DNA of 15,704 bases. Source: Kiritimatiellia bacterium. GTDB lineage: Bacteria; Verrucomicrobiota; Kiritimatiellia; RFP12; UBA1067. Positions within the stretch are counted from its first letter, which is position 1; each line of letters begins with the position of its first letter. Of the stretch, positions 1-9,809 are shown piece after piece. Position numbers and translations under genes: made by a program. The notes beneath the pieces are model-generated. The model did not search any database and was not told the DNA's origin. It saw only the letters and a program-made list of their open reading frames with translations. The stretch lies in the NCBI GenBank assembly GCA_017629455.1, contig JAGBXE010000218.1:1-15704 (forward strand), in the 5' to 3' direction.

Positions 1-132
1 ACTGTCCTAAAGGGCAAGAGCTTAAATTCGCAAAGGGGTATTCAAATCAATAAATAAGGATTTCTATTGCGAGCCAAATATTTCGACAATTATGCTACTT
101 GGTATGAAGACTGCACGTAGTTTTGTCTCACG
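1..132 (+). other. Probable decayed or frameshifted 5' part of the repeat protein gene
   Basis: No open frame runs through this stretch, but pieces read as protein. Frame 1 from 58 gives GFLLRAKYFDNYATWYEDCT up to a TAG at 118-120. Frame 3 from 117 then gives VVLSHDANI, and frame 1 resumes near 139 with SGECGFTKDG, the start of a repeat in the following ORF. This fits a base missing near 117 and an extra base near 139. A further TAA at 55-57 blocks frame 1. I see no promoter or Shine-Dalgarno. The alternative is plain intergenic DNA after the end of an unseen gene (frame 3 ends in a TAA at 49-51). Confidence 0.35.
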
Positions 133-1902
133 ATGCCAATATCTGGCGAGTGCGGTTTTACCAAAGACGGAACGGGTACGGTGACGATGAGCGGTGTATA
201 TAGCGCAGGTGATATTGTGGTCAGTGAAGGTGCTCTTCATGTTGCCGAGTCGGCGACTTTCCCCGAGGGGCAAAAAATTACCGTGGCCGCTGGGGCATCG
301 CTTTATGTTCATCAAAAAATTGAGCGTTTCGAGATCACTACAGAAGAAGGCGCGACGGTTGAGCGCATTCTCGATACTAAAACGGCCGATTTCGATGTTG
401 ATTCCTCTACCATCACTCCGATTGTTTTAAGTGAAGCATACGAAATACCAGAAGGAATGGCGCAGCCGATTGCGCTCTCGGCTGCTATTCCGCTTCCGCT
501 TCATGAAGGGCTCCGGCAAGAAATTTTGACAGTAGCTGCAGGTGCAAAAGATTTAGTAGCGACAGATTTTGTTGATAATTCACCGAAAACATATGGGCTT
601 CCGAAAACCTTTTTTGAGGTTGCGAAAGATGATACTGGTGTTCAGCACGTTTATCTCGTAGCGCGTCCAGTTGTGGTGAGTGTAGCAGATTTTGTTAATG
701 ATTTTGGGATTAACGGCCTAGCGAATAATTGGTCGAATAACGATATTCCGCAACAAGGGTTTGACTATCTCATAAAACATTATGTGGGAGATGTTAGGAG
801 TGCAGCCTTTGCAGGGGACTCGCTAACGGTAGCGACCGGGGTTACCCTGCGCTTTCGTGAGATTAGGCATAAACTTGAAACTGCAAATGGTGGTAGCGTT
901 GTTGTGTACCCAGGCGTAGAAACAACTCAGGGATTTAATGGACGAGATATGACCGTTGCAGGATCGGTATATTTACCTGGAAATTATGGTGATTCATCAT
1001 CCTTTAAATTTCATTTGAAGTATGGCAAAACGGAGTCGAATGATGGAATGTTAAATCTAACTGCCAAACTTTTCGGCGCGGGTACGCTCACAGTTAGTGG
1101 CGGGAAAAACGGCACTTCTTGGAATGGCATTACAGGCGACTTTACGGGCTGGTATGGGCGCTTAATTATGACGGGAGGCGAGACCACCCATGAATACAAA
1201 GGCGTACAGGTTCGGGTAAATGGCAATAAGAGTTTTGGCGGCGTATTGCCGGAGTTTAAGGCTGATGCGGTCACAATGACTGGCTACGCGATGATTAAGG
1301 CGATTGCGGACGTGTCGCTTGACGATGAGCGTAATCGCGGTCTTTATGTGAAAGGACACGGTGGATTTAACGTGGACGAGGGTAAAACTTTCAACTATGC
1401 ATGGCCTTTGAAGGTGGCAGGATCCGTCTACAAGCACGGCCAGGGGCTTTTGAAGATGGGGGGCAGCTTGACTCCCGTAGCCGGCAGTCTTACTAATCTT
1501 TATGTGCGCCGGGGCTCGATTGCGCCACTTAATGATGCAGCGATTGCTGGCTTTAATGTAACCTTCTCCAATAATACGGCGATTGCCATTTCTTCGGCGG
1601 CCAATGTTTCAGTTGGCTTTAATGGTGAATTTAACGTTTTGCCGAATTTGGATACTGGAGAGATGGGAATAGTTCGGGTGGTTCCGACCGAGGATTTTAC
1701 TATTGGCGGAAAGCCTGAGTTTCTTTTTGCACTTTGCACCGTGCCCGAAAATGTGGGCGACTTGTCTACTGTATTTGCCCTCGAAGCGCCTAAAGGCTGC
1801 GTAGCGGAACTTAAAAAGCATTCTGTTACTGTAGACGACGTTGCTTGTTGCACTTACATGGTACGGATTTCTAGACCAGGAATGACCATGGTTATACGGT
1901 AG
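133..1902 (+). CDS. Autotransporter-type beta-strand repeat surface protein, N-terminus missing
   Basis: This 589-residue product is low in cysteine and rich in G, T, V and N. Its GTGTVTMSG-type motifs (about residues 14-40) and a second block (KHGQGLLKMGG, about residues 436-446) resemble the passenger-associated repeats of autotransporters, which fold as right-handed beta-helices. The C-terminus (VRISRPGMTMVIR) looks like a natural end and is not a beta-barrel. There is no signal peptide: the ATG at 133 opens in the middle of a repeat and has no Shine-Dalgarno, so the annotated start is probably not the true one and upstream sequence appears frameshifted. The next gene starts 13 bases after the stop, so the two are probably co-transcribed. 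The likely role is a large surface or secreted protein, perhaps for adhesion or carbohydrate binding, but no ligand can be named. Confidence 0.6.
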   Translation: MPISGECGFTKDGTGTVTMSGVYSAGDIVVSEGALHVAESATFPEGQKITVAAGASLYVHQKIERFEITTEEGATVERILDTKTADFDVDSSTITPIVLSEAYEIPEGMAQPIALSAAIPLPLHEGLRQEILTVAAGAKDLVATDFVDNSPKTYGLPKTFFEVAKDDTGVQHVYLVARPVVVSVADFVNDFGINGLANNWSNNDIPQQGFDYLIKHYVGDVRSAAFAGDSLTVATGVTLRFREIRHKLETANGGSVVVYPGVETTQGFNGRDMTVAGSVYLPGNYGDSSSFKFHLKYGKTESNDGMLNLTAKLFGAGTLTVSGGKNGTSWNGITGDFTGWYGRLIMTGGETTHEYKGVQVRVNGNKSFGGVLPEFKADAVTMTGYAMIKAIADVSLDDERNRGLYVKGHGGFNVDEGKTFNYAWPLKVAGSVYKHGQGLLKMGGSLTPVAGSLTNLYVRRGSIAPLNDAAIAGFNVTFSNNTAIAISSAANVSVGFNGEFNVLPNLDTGEMGIVRVVPTEDFTIGGKPEFLFALCTVPENVGDLSTVFALEAPKGCVAELKKHSVTVDDVACCTYMVRISRPGMTMVIR

Positions 1903-1904
1903 TT

Positions 1905-1908
1905 GGAG
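1905..1908 (+). promoter_or_regulatory. Shine-Dalgarno choosing the start at 1916
   Basis: GGAG lies seven bases before the ATG at 1916, which opens directly on a signal peptide (MGKMKQNRLWMVVFLMG). The in-frame TTG at 1910 would sit two bases from GGAG, so 1916 is preferred. Confidence 0.55.
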
Positions 1909-1915
1909 TTTGGGT

Positions 1916-4096
1916 ATGGGAAAAATGAAGCAAAACAGGTTGTGGATGGTAGTCTTCTTAATGGGACTATCAAGTGTAGCGATAGCTTCGCCCAAGCTAG
2001 TCCAAGCTGAAAAAGGGATAGATTGGATTTTAGGCACTAATGGAACAAAGATTGTCGGTATAGGCCATTTGCGGATGAAGCAGAAGGGCTGGAAATACGA
2101 AAAGAAGCTTGCTAGCACCGATGATTCGGTGGAATTTGCGTTTTCTGCTTCTGGTGGCGAGGGGCGGCCTGGCGGATGGACGGTGAGAATGCCACTTGGG
2201 GCTGATTCAGTGAAAGAAGAGCGGATAGAGAAAATTGGTCGATGGCGTCGTCACCCCGCTGGGCGTGAGGCGCAGCCGGTAGAGACTTCGCTCGGGAAAT
2301 ATAAGGTTATCCGCTCACCTCACGGCGATTGGTTTTTTCGCTTGCCTGGAAATGAAAATTGGACAGGCGAAGCGCATGAGAGTGTGGAGTTTAGCGATGA
2401 TGGCAAGGGTGGCTTTGCCCGCCAGTTGCCATTTTGGCGTTTGCGCTCTGGGGAGGCGCCGTATGAAGCGGCAGCACGCGTTTCGGGTGTTCCCTTTGCG
2501 CTTAAGGTAAGCTGCCCCAAGCGGAATCATCTTTATGACGGAGGTGAGGTGCAATTAGATTTTGTAGTGACCGAAACCGGAGGCAAAGCACATAACTCAA
2601 TTCCGCTGGAAATTGTCGTTCGCGATTGGGATGGGCATGAAGTTTTCGCGCGGAGAGGGAAAACGAGTCTATCTCCATATTAGCGACGGACAGGAAGAAT
2701 TCCGCTTGCTAATCCTGGGCGCGGAATTTACTTTGTAGAATTACGCGTGGAGGAGAATGGAGCCGAAGAGTTTACGCGCACGACTTTTGCGGTGATTCCT
2801 CCTTTTGAGTTTAAGCATCGTGAAAAATCAATCTTCGGCATCAATCTTCGCACTGGGAGGGTGTTTAAAAACGAGGTTGAAGAGGAATATTGCTTATGTT
2901 CGCGCTTAGGTATGCGCTATTTGAGAAGTGGGCACAATAATATTGCCGCGAAGTATGGCTTGGTTGCTGGTTTTTCCAAGCAAATGCCCAAGACCGATTT
3001 TCGCGCAGGTAATGATGAGGATTTGCGTGAGGTAAAATCGTGGGTGGATGAGATTGAGAAGCGCGGCGCACCGATTTTCGAGTTTGGTAACGAAATTGGG
3101 CACTTTAGCGATACGCCCACGCGTCACATTCTGTACGATCGCTATAACCTTTGGCTTGATGCCGTGCGTGCTGAACGCTCGCGGCGAAAGCTTGATTTCA
3201 AAATCATGTACGGTACGAGTGCGCGCAGGCCCGACTTGATGAAGCTTATCAACGATAAAGGAATTTTCGGGAAGCTTGATTTGTTTGTGGTGCATCCCGG
3301 GCGGCTCAATTGGACACCGGATTTAGTTGGTAAAGGTTGGCGCTTTTTGGGGCTGGTGCGCGACTCGAAGGTTGCCTATGCCGAGCTTGGACATCCGAAT
3401 ACGCCTATTTATCTAACCGAAATGTATACGAAATCAAGGCCCAACTGCAAGCATTCCGATTCTTGGCGGCAGACGGGCGAGAACGCGGTATTAAATGCGG
3501 TACTCGCGCTTTCGGAAGGGATGGCAGGGTTTTGCATTTATCAGCTTCACGAAGGTGTAAGTTACAATGAAAATGGTATCGACACGACTGATACCGAATA
3601 TTCGTATGGGATTTTGCATCGCGACAATGCCCTTAAGCCTGCAGCCATTGCATATGAAACGGCGGCGGAGGAGCTTGATGGTGCACGCGCGTGTAGCGGC
3701 GAGGTGACAATAGCTGGTACTAAACTTTGCGGTCGGCTGTTCGACACACCGACAGGGTCATTGGCCGTTTTATGGGATCGAAGTGAAGGCTACAATTTGC
3801 GCACCCAAGGTCCACGTGAGCGGGTTAAGGGGGAAGCATTTTTCCATTTTGAGCCGTGGCTTAATAATTGGCGGGTTAAAAAGAATTATACCTTTAATGT
3901 AAAGACGGCAGATGTTATTGTGCGCGATGTCATTGGCCGAACGAAGAATGTTAAGTCTTCTGGCGGCAAGGTGCAGCTAGAGCTTACCGGTTCGCCAGTC
4001 TTTGTGCGTGGGCTCGATCCCAAACAGTTTAAGGTGACTTCAGCTTCTCATAATGAAATAGAAACTGATGATGAGCGCAACGCTCGCGTTTATTAA
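1916..4096 (+). pseudogene. Secreted clan GH-A type glycoside hydrolase, broken by two compensating frameshifts
   Basis: The intact gene would encode about 726 residues: a signal peptide (cleavage after AIA), a beta-rich N-terminal region, a TIM-barrel-like catalytic region and a short beta-rich tail. Catalytic candidates fit clan GH-A: FEFGNEIG with the acid/base Glu codon at 3092-3094, and IYLTEMY with the nucleophile Glu codon at 3419-3421. Frame 2 is open from 1916 to a TAG at 2681-2683 and again from there to 4096. Between about 2657 and 2706 the sensible protein lies in frame 3 (KRVYLHISDGQEEFRL), before frame 2 resumes with ANPGRGIYFVELRV. This implies one extra base near 2657-2663 and one missing base near 2705. 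As written, translation stops at 2681. It resembles GH39/GH5-type enzymes, but I cannot name the family or substrate. A sequencing error is the main alternative to true inactivation. Confidence 0.65.
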
Positions 4097-4120
4097 GAAT
4101 TTTTATTAAAGGATCAAAGA

Positions 4121-7100
4121 ATGAATATTACGCTCCTCTTAGCTTTAACCGCCTTTGAATCGGTAGTTTCGCCGTTGCCTAAAACCGCTCCCGATGAGCC
4201 GCTTAGGTATGCCAAAGCTTATTCGGTGGAAATCGATGAGCATTGCAATGGTACCGATGGATTTTATCCGCTAGGCGTTTTGGGCGATAAGTTCCCAGAG
4301 AGCGGCTTTAATGTTTTTATCGGCGGTAATTACATGGTAAAGGGCGTAGGCCCTGATACAGAGCTGCCCGCCAGTACGCAACTTGTTTATGGCGCGAGTG
4401 TTTCGGCTTGCCGCCATGTGTGGGTGCAGAAAGATCTTCCTAAGGCGCTGGGGCCTGATGGCAAGCCGCTTAAGCGCCGTCAAGTGAACCTTTTTGATCC
4501 TGAGAGCTTAAATCGAATCTTTGAATATGCTCATGGCTCAGTAACTAATGCGGTGGCTCGGGCCGATCGGCGGATCTTCAAATGGGAAATCGATAACGAA
4601 TTTATTCCAGAACTCGATTTTTCTCCCCAGGCGGTGGCGGCTTTCAGAGCGTGGTTGCCAATCTGGTACAACAATGATCTCGCAAAATTCCGTCAAGTGT
4701 GGGGCGAAGGATTTGACTCGTTTGACAAGGCCGTTGGGATTGTGCCGGACCAATGTCACGAGAAACCTGGTCCTTTCATGGATTGGATTCGCTTCCAACA
4801 AGAGTCATTTGCTAAATTCCTCGCCGATTACTATCGCGTCATTTCTGAGGCCGATCCATCTCGGCGTTCGGTGAATGGTAAGGATACGCAAAGCTCGCTG
4901 GAGATGCTGCGTATAGCTCGCGCGCGCCGTGCGAATCATGAGCTAATCGGTGAGGAGATTCGCCCCTATACCCAAGGGGTGCGCGGGATGGATCATTATG
5001 GCCACGGTGATCGTAATGCGTATGAGATGAATTTTTATTCTAAAACAGCAACGCCTGCCGATTGGCAGCCTGGTTCACGCCAGGGAATTCTATATGGTGA
5101 AAATAATAACCATAATGGGCCTGGTTGGCAATGGGCTCAGACGCTTTGGCGGATGCCGGCTAATGGACTAAAGGGTGGAAACCTTTTCTGCTCAGGGTGG
5201 TTCGGCTGCTGGGGGGATTGGGCAAGTTTTGGTTTTGTTAATCCCGATGCGTCCAAGCGCGAAAAATTCTGGTATGTCCCGCGCTTTTTTGCCACTATTC
5301 ATCGTTCCGAGCGGTTTTTCACTACCTCAGCTCCTGCGCAGGATGTGCCCAAGGTGGCAATGCTTTTAGCGCAGCGAGACATTCCCTTCGGAGTCGATGA
5401 TAATATCTCGCCTTGGGGCTTCCCAATCAATTCGCGCTTGCGCGTCTATTCGCATTTGCGTAACGCAGGCATGAATGTTGATGTCATTCCGTATTGTCGC
5501 TTGGCTGAAGAGTCGGCGAAAAAGTATGACGCTATTGTTTTAGTCTCTGCCGAGCGGATGACTGAAAATGATATTGAAAACATTCGTAAATATGTCGCCG
5601 AAGGCGGTACGCTCATTTGCGATGTGCGTTGTGGCCAATTCGACGAGCACAATATCGCACGCACTTCGGGAGATTTGTCTGATGTGCTCGGCCTTAAGTT
5701 TGATGGCGTGTGGGAGTCGAGTGATACGGTGGTCGATCCCGGCGATGTTTGGTTTGCGACTAAGTATGGGCGGATTTTGCGCGGGGACGGGCGAGTAAAG
5801 TTTACGGCCACCACGGCCAAGCCGCATAATCGCCATGATGCCTTTTGCTATGACAACAAGGCAGCGGTAATGATGGTCAATAATTTCGGTAAGGGACGCG
5901 CCTTTTGGACAAATACGCAACTTGGAACGCTTAGGAGCGAGTCGTCCGATGGTGAAGAGCCGGCGCGCGACTTTTTCCGTACGCTCTTTGCATCGGTGGG
6001 GATTGAGCCAGCCTATACCGTCGAGCCTGATCGAGGATGTGACCTTCGCGTTGAGTGTCCGCTTGTAGATGGTAAGGGCAATGCAGTAGTGATGGTGGCA
6101 GCTCGCACTTGGCGTTCGCTTTCGCCAATGCGCCTTCGAATGAAGCTTCCGCGCGGACTTAAGTTTGATTCGGCATTTATTTCGCTCGCCGAGGAAAATC
6201 GCGTCATGGCGCTTAAGAGCGTTCGAGATGGTGATTTCGCCGAGTTTGAGTTGCCGGCAATCAAGTCGGCCGCAGCTATCTATTTGCTCGGTGATCATGC
6301 GCCGCTACTTGGTACGAGCTTTATTTGGAAGGGTGCTACGGTTGTCGAAGGAGAAGTGACTCCGCGCGTTAAACCAGGTGAAAGTTTTGTTGTGGAAGTG
6401 CAAGTCGCCAATCCTCGCGCTATCGCGCTTGAGGGGGCAGAGGTAAAGCTTAACGCACTTAAGGGTTGGGGGGTAAAGCCGCTTCGTCCGCTTGGGGTTG
6501 TAGCGCCGGGTAAAATTGCCCGAGCAAGTTTCCAGGTGACAGTGCCGATGGAAGGCGTAGATTTGCGGCCCAATCACGTTCAGCCGCTTACGGTCGACCT
6601 TTTCGAGAATGGCAAGCGTACGGCAGTTACTCACACGGTCGTTCAAGCTGACGTCAATAAGGCGGGCAAAGAGTTGCTCTTATCGGATAATTGGGTATCG
6701 GCTGATTGCCATTGGAGTGTTTGGACCGGCGCGTCGTATCGCTATTTGACGGAAGCAGATGAGTCGAAAAAGCAACTTATTGAAGATAAGCGACACACTC
6801 GCCGCGCCGATGGTTCAGACGTATTTGCGCTTCAAAGCGGCGATCGCGCCGATCGGCGTAAGTATGTTTCATGGCAGGGGCTTAAGAATGTGGAGCTTGA
6901 ATGGGATTTGACGGGCGAGTATGATGTTACTAGGCTTTTGATAAAGCGTGGTCGATTCGAAGGTAAGCGCGACCCCAAGGGGTTTGCATACTCGTGCTCT
7001 ATTGATGGCAAAAACTGGAGTGAACCTAAGGCGGTTAAGTTTGTGTGCGACGAAAAGGGATTTTGCGCCGTTTCGTTGGGTTCGCCAGTTCGTGCAAGAT

Positions 7101-8815
7101 TTGTCCGTTTCAATTTTGATTTGAATGCGCGCATCCGTACGAGCCTCGATGAAATTTGGATCTTCGGTATGTTGCCTTCAACTAAACGAGATCTGGTAGT
7201 CTATGGCGGCACTTCAGGCGGTATTGCCTCGGCGATTGCCGCTCGACGTGCAGGCAAGAGCGTAATTGTGGTGGAGCCTTCACAGCGTATTGGTGGGCTT
7301 ACGACGGGTGGGCTAGGGCAAACCGACATCGGCAACAAGGCGGCATTTGGTGGAATTGCGCTTGAGTTTTATCGTAAGGTAGCTGAATATTACAAAAAAG
7401 AAAACAACTGGACGCGTCAAAAGCGAAGCGATTATTTGCCTGATGGCCAGTGCGCTGGGACACAAGGTGAAGATTCAATGTGGACATTCGAGCCTTCAGT
7501 TGCACTAAAGATTCTTGAAGATTGGGCGCAAGCAGAAGGTGTGGAAATTGTGCGCGGTGAGCGGCTTGATCGTGGCCAAGGTGGGGTCAGCAAAACGAAT
7601 GGGCGGATAGTATCATTTCGCAGCGAGTCTGGACGTATTTACCAAGGTAAAATGTTTGTCGATGCGACGTATGAAGGTGATTTAATGGCAGCAGCCGGGG
7701 TTTCCTATACAGTTGGTCGTGAAGCAAATAGTATTTACGGCGAGACCGTAAACGGTATTCAGCGTGCTCGCACTCATTACCATCAGTTTTGGCCAGGAAT
7801 AGATCCGTATGTCGTTGCCGGCAAGCCTTCAAGCGGATTGTTGCCAGGCGTAGAAAAAGATGTCCCCGATCCAGATGGCGCAGGCGATAAGCGGGTGCAG
7901 GCATATTGCTTTAGGATGTGTCTTACCGACGATCCTGCTAATCGAATACCATTTACTAAGCCTGAAGGATATAACCCGCGCAACTATGAACTTCTGTTTC
8001 GTCAGTTAGCTGCAGGTGAACTCGTTCCTGCGGATAAGAAGGAGTCTTGGCAGCTGACTGCTCCTTGGATAAATTCCAAGATGCCGAACCGCAAGACGGA
8101 TACGAATAATCGTCAAGCTTTTGCGAGCGATTATATTGGAGCTAACTGGGCATGGCCAGAGGCGTCATATGCCGAGCGTGAGCGGATATTTAAGGCGCAC
8201 TTAAATTATCAGCGCGGGCTTATGTGGACGCTTGCTAATCATCCGCGTGTACCTAAGTGGATTCGGTCTGAGGTTTCGCGGTGGGGAACTTGCCGAGATG
8301 AATTTCTCGATGGTCCCGGCGGAGGCTGGCAAAGCCAGCTTTATGTACGCGAGGCGCGTCGCATGGTCGGCGAGTATGTAATGACCGAACATAACTGCCG
8401 CGGAAAGGAGCGAGCGCCTAAGCCAATTGCAATGGGTGCTTATGGTATGGATTCGCACAATGTTCGCCGTTATGTAACGGCTGAAGGTTATGTACTTAAT
8501 GAGGGTGATGTTCAAGATTATAAGGGCGCTGATGGTAATCGTTTTCCGCCCTATCCAGTAGACTATGGCGCCATTGTGCCGAAGCGCACTGAATGCGCTA
8601 ATTTGCTCGTCCCAGTTTGTATTTCGGCTTCGCACATTGCATTTGGTTCAATTCGGATGGAGCCAGCATTTTTTGCGCTTGGGCATGCCGCTGGCGAGGC
8701 GGCCGCGCTCGCAATCGACAACAAGGTGGCGGTGCAAGATCTTAAATATGCTAAGCTGCGCGAGCGACTTCTTGCAACCGGACAGGTAATTGAATGGAAG
8801 GGAGAGATGAAATGA
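4121..8815 (+). CDS. GH42-like hydrolase fused to FAD-dependent oxidoreductase
   Basis: This 1564-residue protein has several modules. Residues about 30-395 form a GH42-like barrel with WEIDNE (N159, E160, acid/base) and YGENNNH (E327, possible nucleophile). Residues about 395-620 resemble the beta-galactosidase trimerisation domain. Residues about 730-835 look like a NEW3/NPCBM-associated beta-sandwich. Residues about 850-1016 look discoidin-like (F5/8 type C), ending LDEIWIFG. From M1017 a complete FAD oxidoreductase (PF12831 type) follows, with dinucleotide-binding GGTSGG at 1029-1034 and a C-terminal SASHIAFGSIRMEPAFFALG signature. The frame is open throughout, so the fusion is continuous. 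The start at 4121 has AAAGGAT at 4108-4114 and lies 24 bases after the previous stop. The hydrophobic N-terminus lacks positive charge and is a weak export signal. The likely job is hydrolysis, and perhaps oxidation, of a sugar; related oxidoreductases are often loosely annotated as xanthan lyase. Confidence 0.75.
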   Translation: MNITLLLALTAFESVVSPLPKTAPDEPLRYAKAYSVEIDEHCNGTDGFYPLGVLGDKFPESGFNVFIGGNYMVKGVGPDTELPASTQLVYGASVSACRHVWVQKDLPKALGPDGKPLKRRQVNLFDPESLNRIFEYAHGSVTNAVARADRRIFKWEIDNEFIPELDFSPQAVAAFRAWLPIWYNNDLAKFRQVWGEGFDSFDKAVGIVPDQCHEKPGPFMDWIRFQQESFAKFLADYYRVISEADPSRRSVNGKDTQSSLEMLRIARARRANHELIGEEIRPYTQGVRGMDHYGHGDRNAYEMNFYSKTATPADWQPGSRQGILYGENNNHNGPGWQWAQTLWRMPANGLKGGNLFCSGWFGCWGDWASFGFVNPDASKREKFWYVPRFFATIHRSERFFTTSAPAQDVPKVAMLLAQRDIPFGVDDNISPWGFPINSRLRVYSHLRNAGMNVDVIPYCRLAEESAKKYDAIVLVSAERMTENDIENIRKYVAEGGTLICDVRCGQFDEHNIARTSGDLSDVLGLKFDGVWESSDTVVDPGDVWFATKYGRILRGDGRVKFTATTAKPHNRHDAFCYDNKAAVMMVNNFGKGRAFWTNTQLGTLRSESSDGEEPARDFFRTLFASVGIEPAYTVEPDRGCDLRVECPLVDGKGNAVVMVAARTWRSLSPMRLRMKLPRGLKFDSAFISLAEENRVMALKSVRDGDFAEFELPAIKSAAAIYLLGDHAPLLGTSFIWKGATVVEGEVTPRVKPGESFVVEVQVANPRAIALEGAEVKLNALKGWGVKPLRPLGVVAPGKIARASFQVTVPMEGVDLRPNHVQPLTVDLFENGKRTAVTHTVVQADVNKAGKELLLSDNWVSADCHWSVWTGASYRYLTEADESKKQLIEDKRHTRRADGSDVFALQSGDRADRRKYVSWQGLKNVELEWDLTGEYDVTRLLIKRGRFEGKRDPKGFAYSCSIDGKNWSEPKAVKFVCDEKGFCAVSLGSPVRARFVRFNFDLNARIRTSLDEIWIFGMLPSTKRDLVVYGGTSGGIASAIAARRAGKSVIVVEPSQRIGGLTTGGLGQTDIGNKAAFGGIALEFYRKVAEYYKKENNWTRQKRSDYLPDGQCAGTQGEDSMWTFEPSVALKILEDWAQAEGVEIVRGERLDRGQGGVSKTNGRIVSFRSESGRIYQGKMFVDATYEGDLMAAAGVSYTVGREANSIYGETVNGIQRARTHYHQFWPGIDPYVVAGKPSSGLLPGVEKDVPDPDGAGDKRVQAYCFRMCLTDDPANRIPFTKPEGYNPRNYELLFRQLAAGELVPADKKESWQLTAPWINSKMPNRKTDTNNRQAFASDYIGANWAWPEASYAERERIFKAHLNYQRGLMWTLANHPRVPKWIRSEVSRWGTCRDEFLDGPGGGWQSQLYVREARRMVGEYVMTEHNCRGKERAPKPIAMGAYGMDSHNVRRYVTAEGYVLNEGDVQDYKGADGNRFPPYPVDYGAIVPKRTECANLLVPVCISASHIAFGSIRMEPAFFALGHAAGEAAALAIDNKVAVQDLKYAKLRERLLATGQVIEWKGEMK
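8796..8806 (+). promoter_or_regulatory. Shine-Dalgarno choosing the start at 8812
   Basis: The purine run GGAAGGGAGAG sits five bases before the ATG at 8812, inside the 3' end of the fusion gene. It favours 8812 over the in-frame ATG at 8794, which lies upstream of it. The start codon overlaps the preceding TGA (8813-8815), a typical sign of translational coupling. Confidence 0.6.
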
Positions 8816-9756
8816 TGACGAGCGGGTATTCCAGACGTGGATTTATTGGCGGCCTTTGCGCAGTTGGCGCGATGATGGGTTCAGCGACTGCAGCAGGCAA
8901 AAAGCGAATGGACAAGCGCCTTACGGCTTTTCTTGCCGATACCCATATTGCTGGCCACCCTGAGCGATTCCCAACTCAACATCAGCAAGGCTTTCTAGAA
9001 GAAGTAGTGCGGCAAATTCTTGCTGAGCCCATCTTACCTCAGCGCTTTGTGGTTTTCGGTGATGTGGCGCGCCGGCATGGGGGCGTAGACGATTATCGGC
9101 GTTTTCTTACGGTAGTGAAGCCTCTTTTAGACGCAGGGTTAGAGATGACGGTTACAACTGGCAATCATGACAATCGCGCGCCTATGTTTGAGGTTTTTTC
9201 TCGTCAACGAGAGTTGACTCCGGTTCCTGGTCGCCTCGTGTCGGTCACCGATCTTGGCGGCGTAGATTTGATCTTACTTGATACTCTCGATGATCGTCCG
9301 CAAGCTGACGGCACCAATCGCGTTGTCGCTGCCCTTGATAAGGCTCAAGAGGAATGGATGCGCTCGAATCTTTCCTCATGGCCCCGGCCATTCATGCTCG
9401 GCGCGCATCACACACTTGCTGAGCTTAGGTTTACGGATGGCTCGCGGGTATCGTCCTTTGTGGCCGCTTGCGCTTTATGTAAAGGGTATATAAATGGGCA
9501 TCGCCACGTTTGGGGCAAGGATTTCGCTTTTGTGGACTATACGAAAACTCGTGTTTTGCGCACTTTGACACTCTCGTCAACTCATTTGATGGATATTGGC
9601 TGGGCTATGTGTAAAGTAGATACGGATCGAATTGTGGTAGAAAACCGAGCGGTAGATTTTATCTTTCCAGGGGTGCAACCACCTGAGAAACGCGATCCGA
9701 TGTGGGATGTTCGGAAGCAAGAGACGAATCGCGACAAGTGTGTTTTTGTCATGTGA
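8812..9756 (+). CDS. Tat-exported calcineurin-like metallophosphoesterase
   Basis: This 314-residue product opens with a twin-arginine signal (SRRGFIGG, R8-R9) and a short hydrophobic stretch, so folded export with bound metal is expected. The metallophosphoesterase metal-ligand pattern is complete and in order: D-x-H (D43, H45), GD (D84), GNHD (118-120), GAHH (H199-H200) and GHRH (H230, H232). The family hydrolyses phosphomonoesters or diesters with two metal ions; the substrate is not predictable here. It overlaps the fusion gene by four bases and belongs to the same operon, so it may remove phosphate groups from the glycan or from a sugar product. No lipobox is seen after the Tat region. 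Confidence 0.8.
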   Translation: MMTSGYSRRGFIGGLCAVGAMMGSATAAGKKRMDKRLTAFLADTHIAGHPERFPTQHQQGFLEEVVRQILAEPILPQRFVVFGDVARRHGGVDDYRRFLTVVKPLLDAGLEMTVTTGNHDNRAPMFEVFSRQRELTPVPGRLVSVTDLGGVDLILLDTLDDRPQADGTNRVVAALDKAQEEWMRSNLSSWPRPFMLGAHHTLAELRFTDGSRVSSFVAACALCKGYINGHRHVWGKDFAFVDYTKTRVLRTLTLSSTHLMDIGWAMCKVDTDRIVVENRAVDFIFPGVQPPEKRDPMWDVRKQETNRDKCVFVM

Positions 9757-9809
9757 AATTGGTTTGCGCCTTCGGCCTCGCGGCCTTGTATTGATTATGA
9801 GGTAAGGAT

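Noticed and set aside
2640..2720. Programmed ribosomal frameshifting in the hydrolase gene
   Set aside because: It would need two opposite shifts within 50 bases, and no standard slippery site followed by a stem or pseudoknot is evident. Indel damage or sequencing error is simpler.
5540..6298. A 252-codon open frame on the minus strand
   Set aside because: It lies wholly inside the conserved fusion gene, has no Shine-Dalgarno or family resemblance, and follows from the codon bias of the plus-strand gene.
9757..9809. GGCC-TCGC-GGCC as a terminator between the phosphoesterase and the DUF6259-like gene
   Set aside because: Only four pairs and no T-run; a good Shine-Dalgarno for the next gene follows at once, consistent with one operon.
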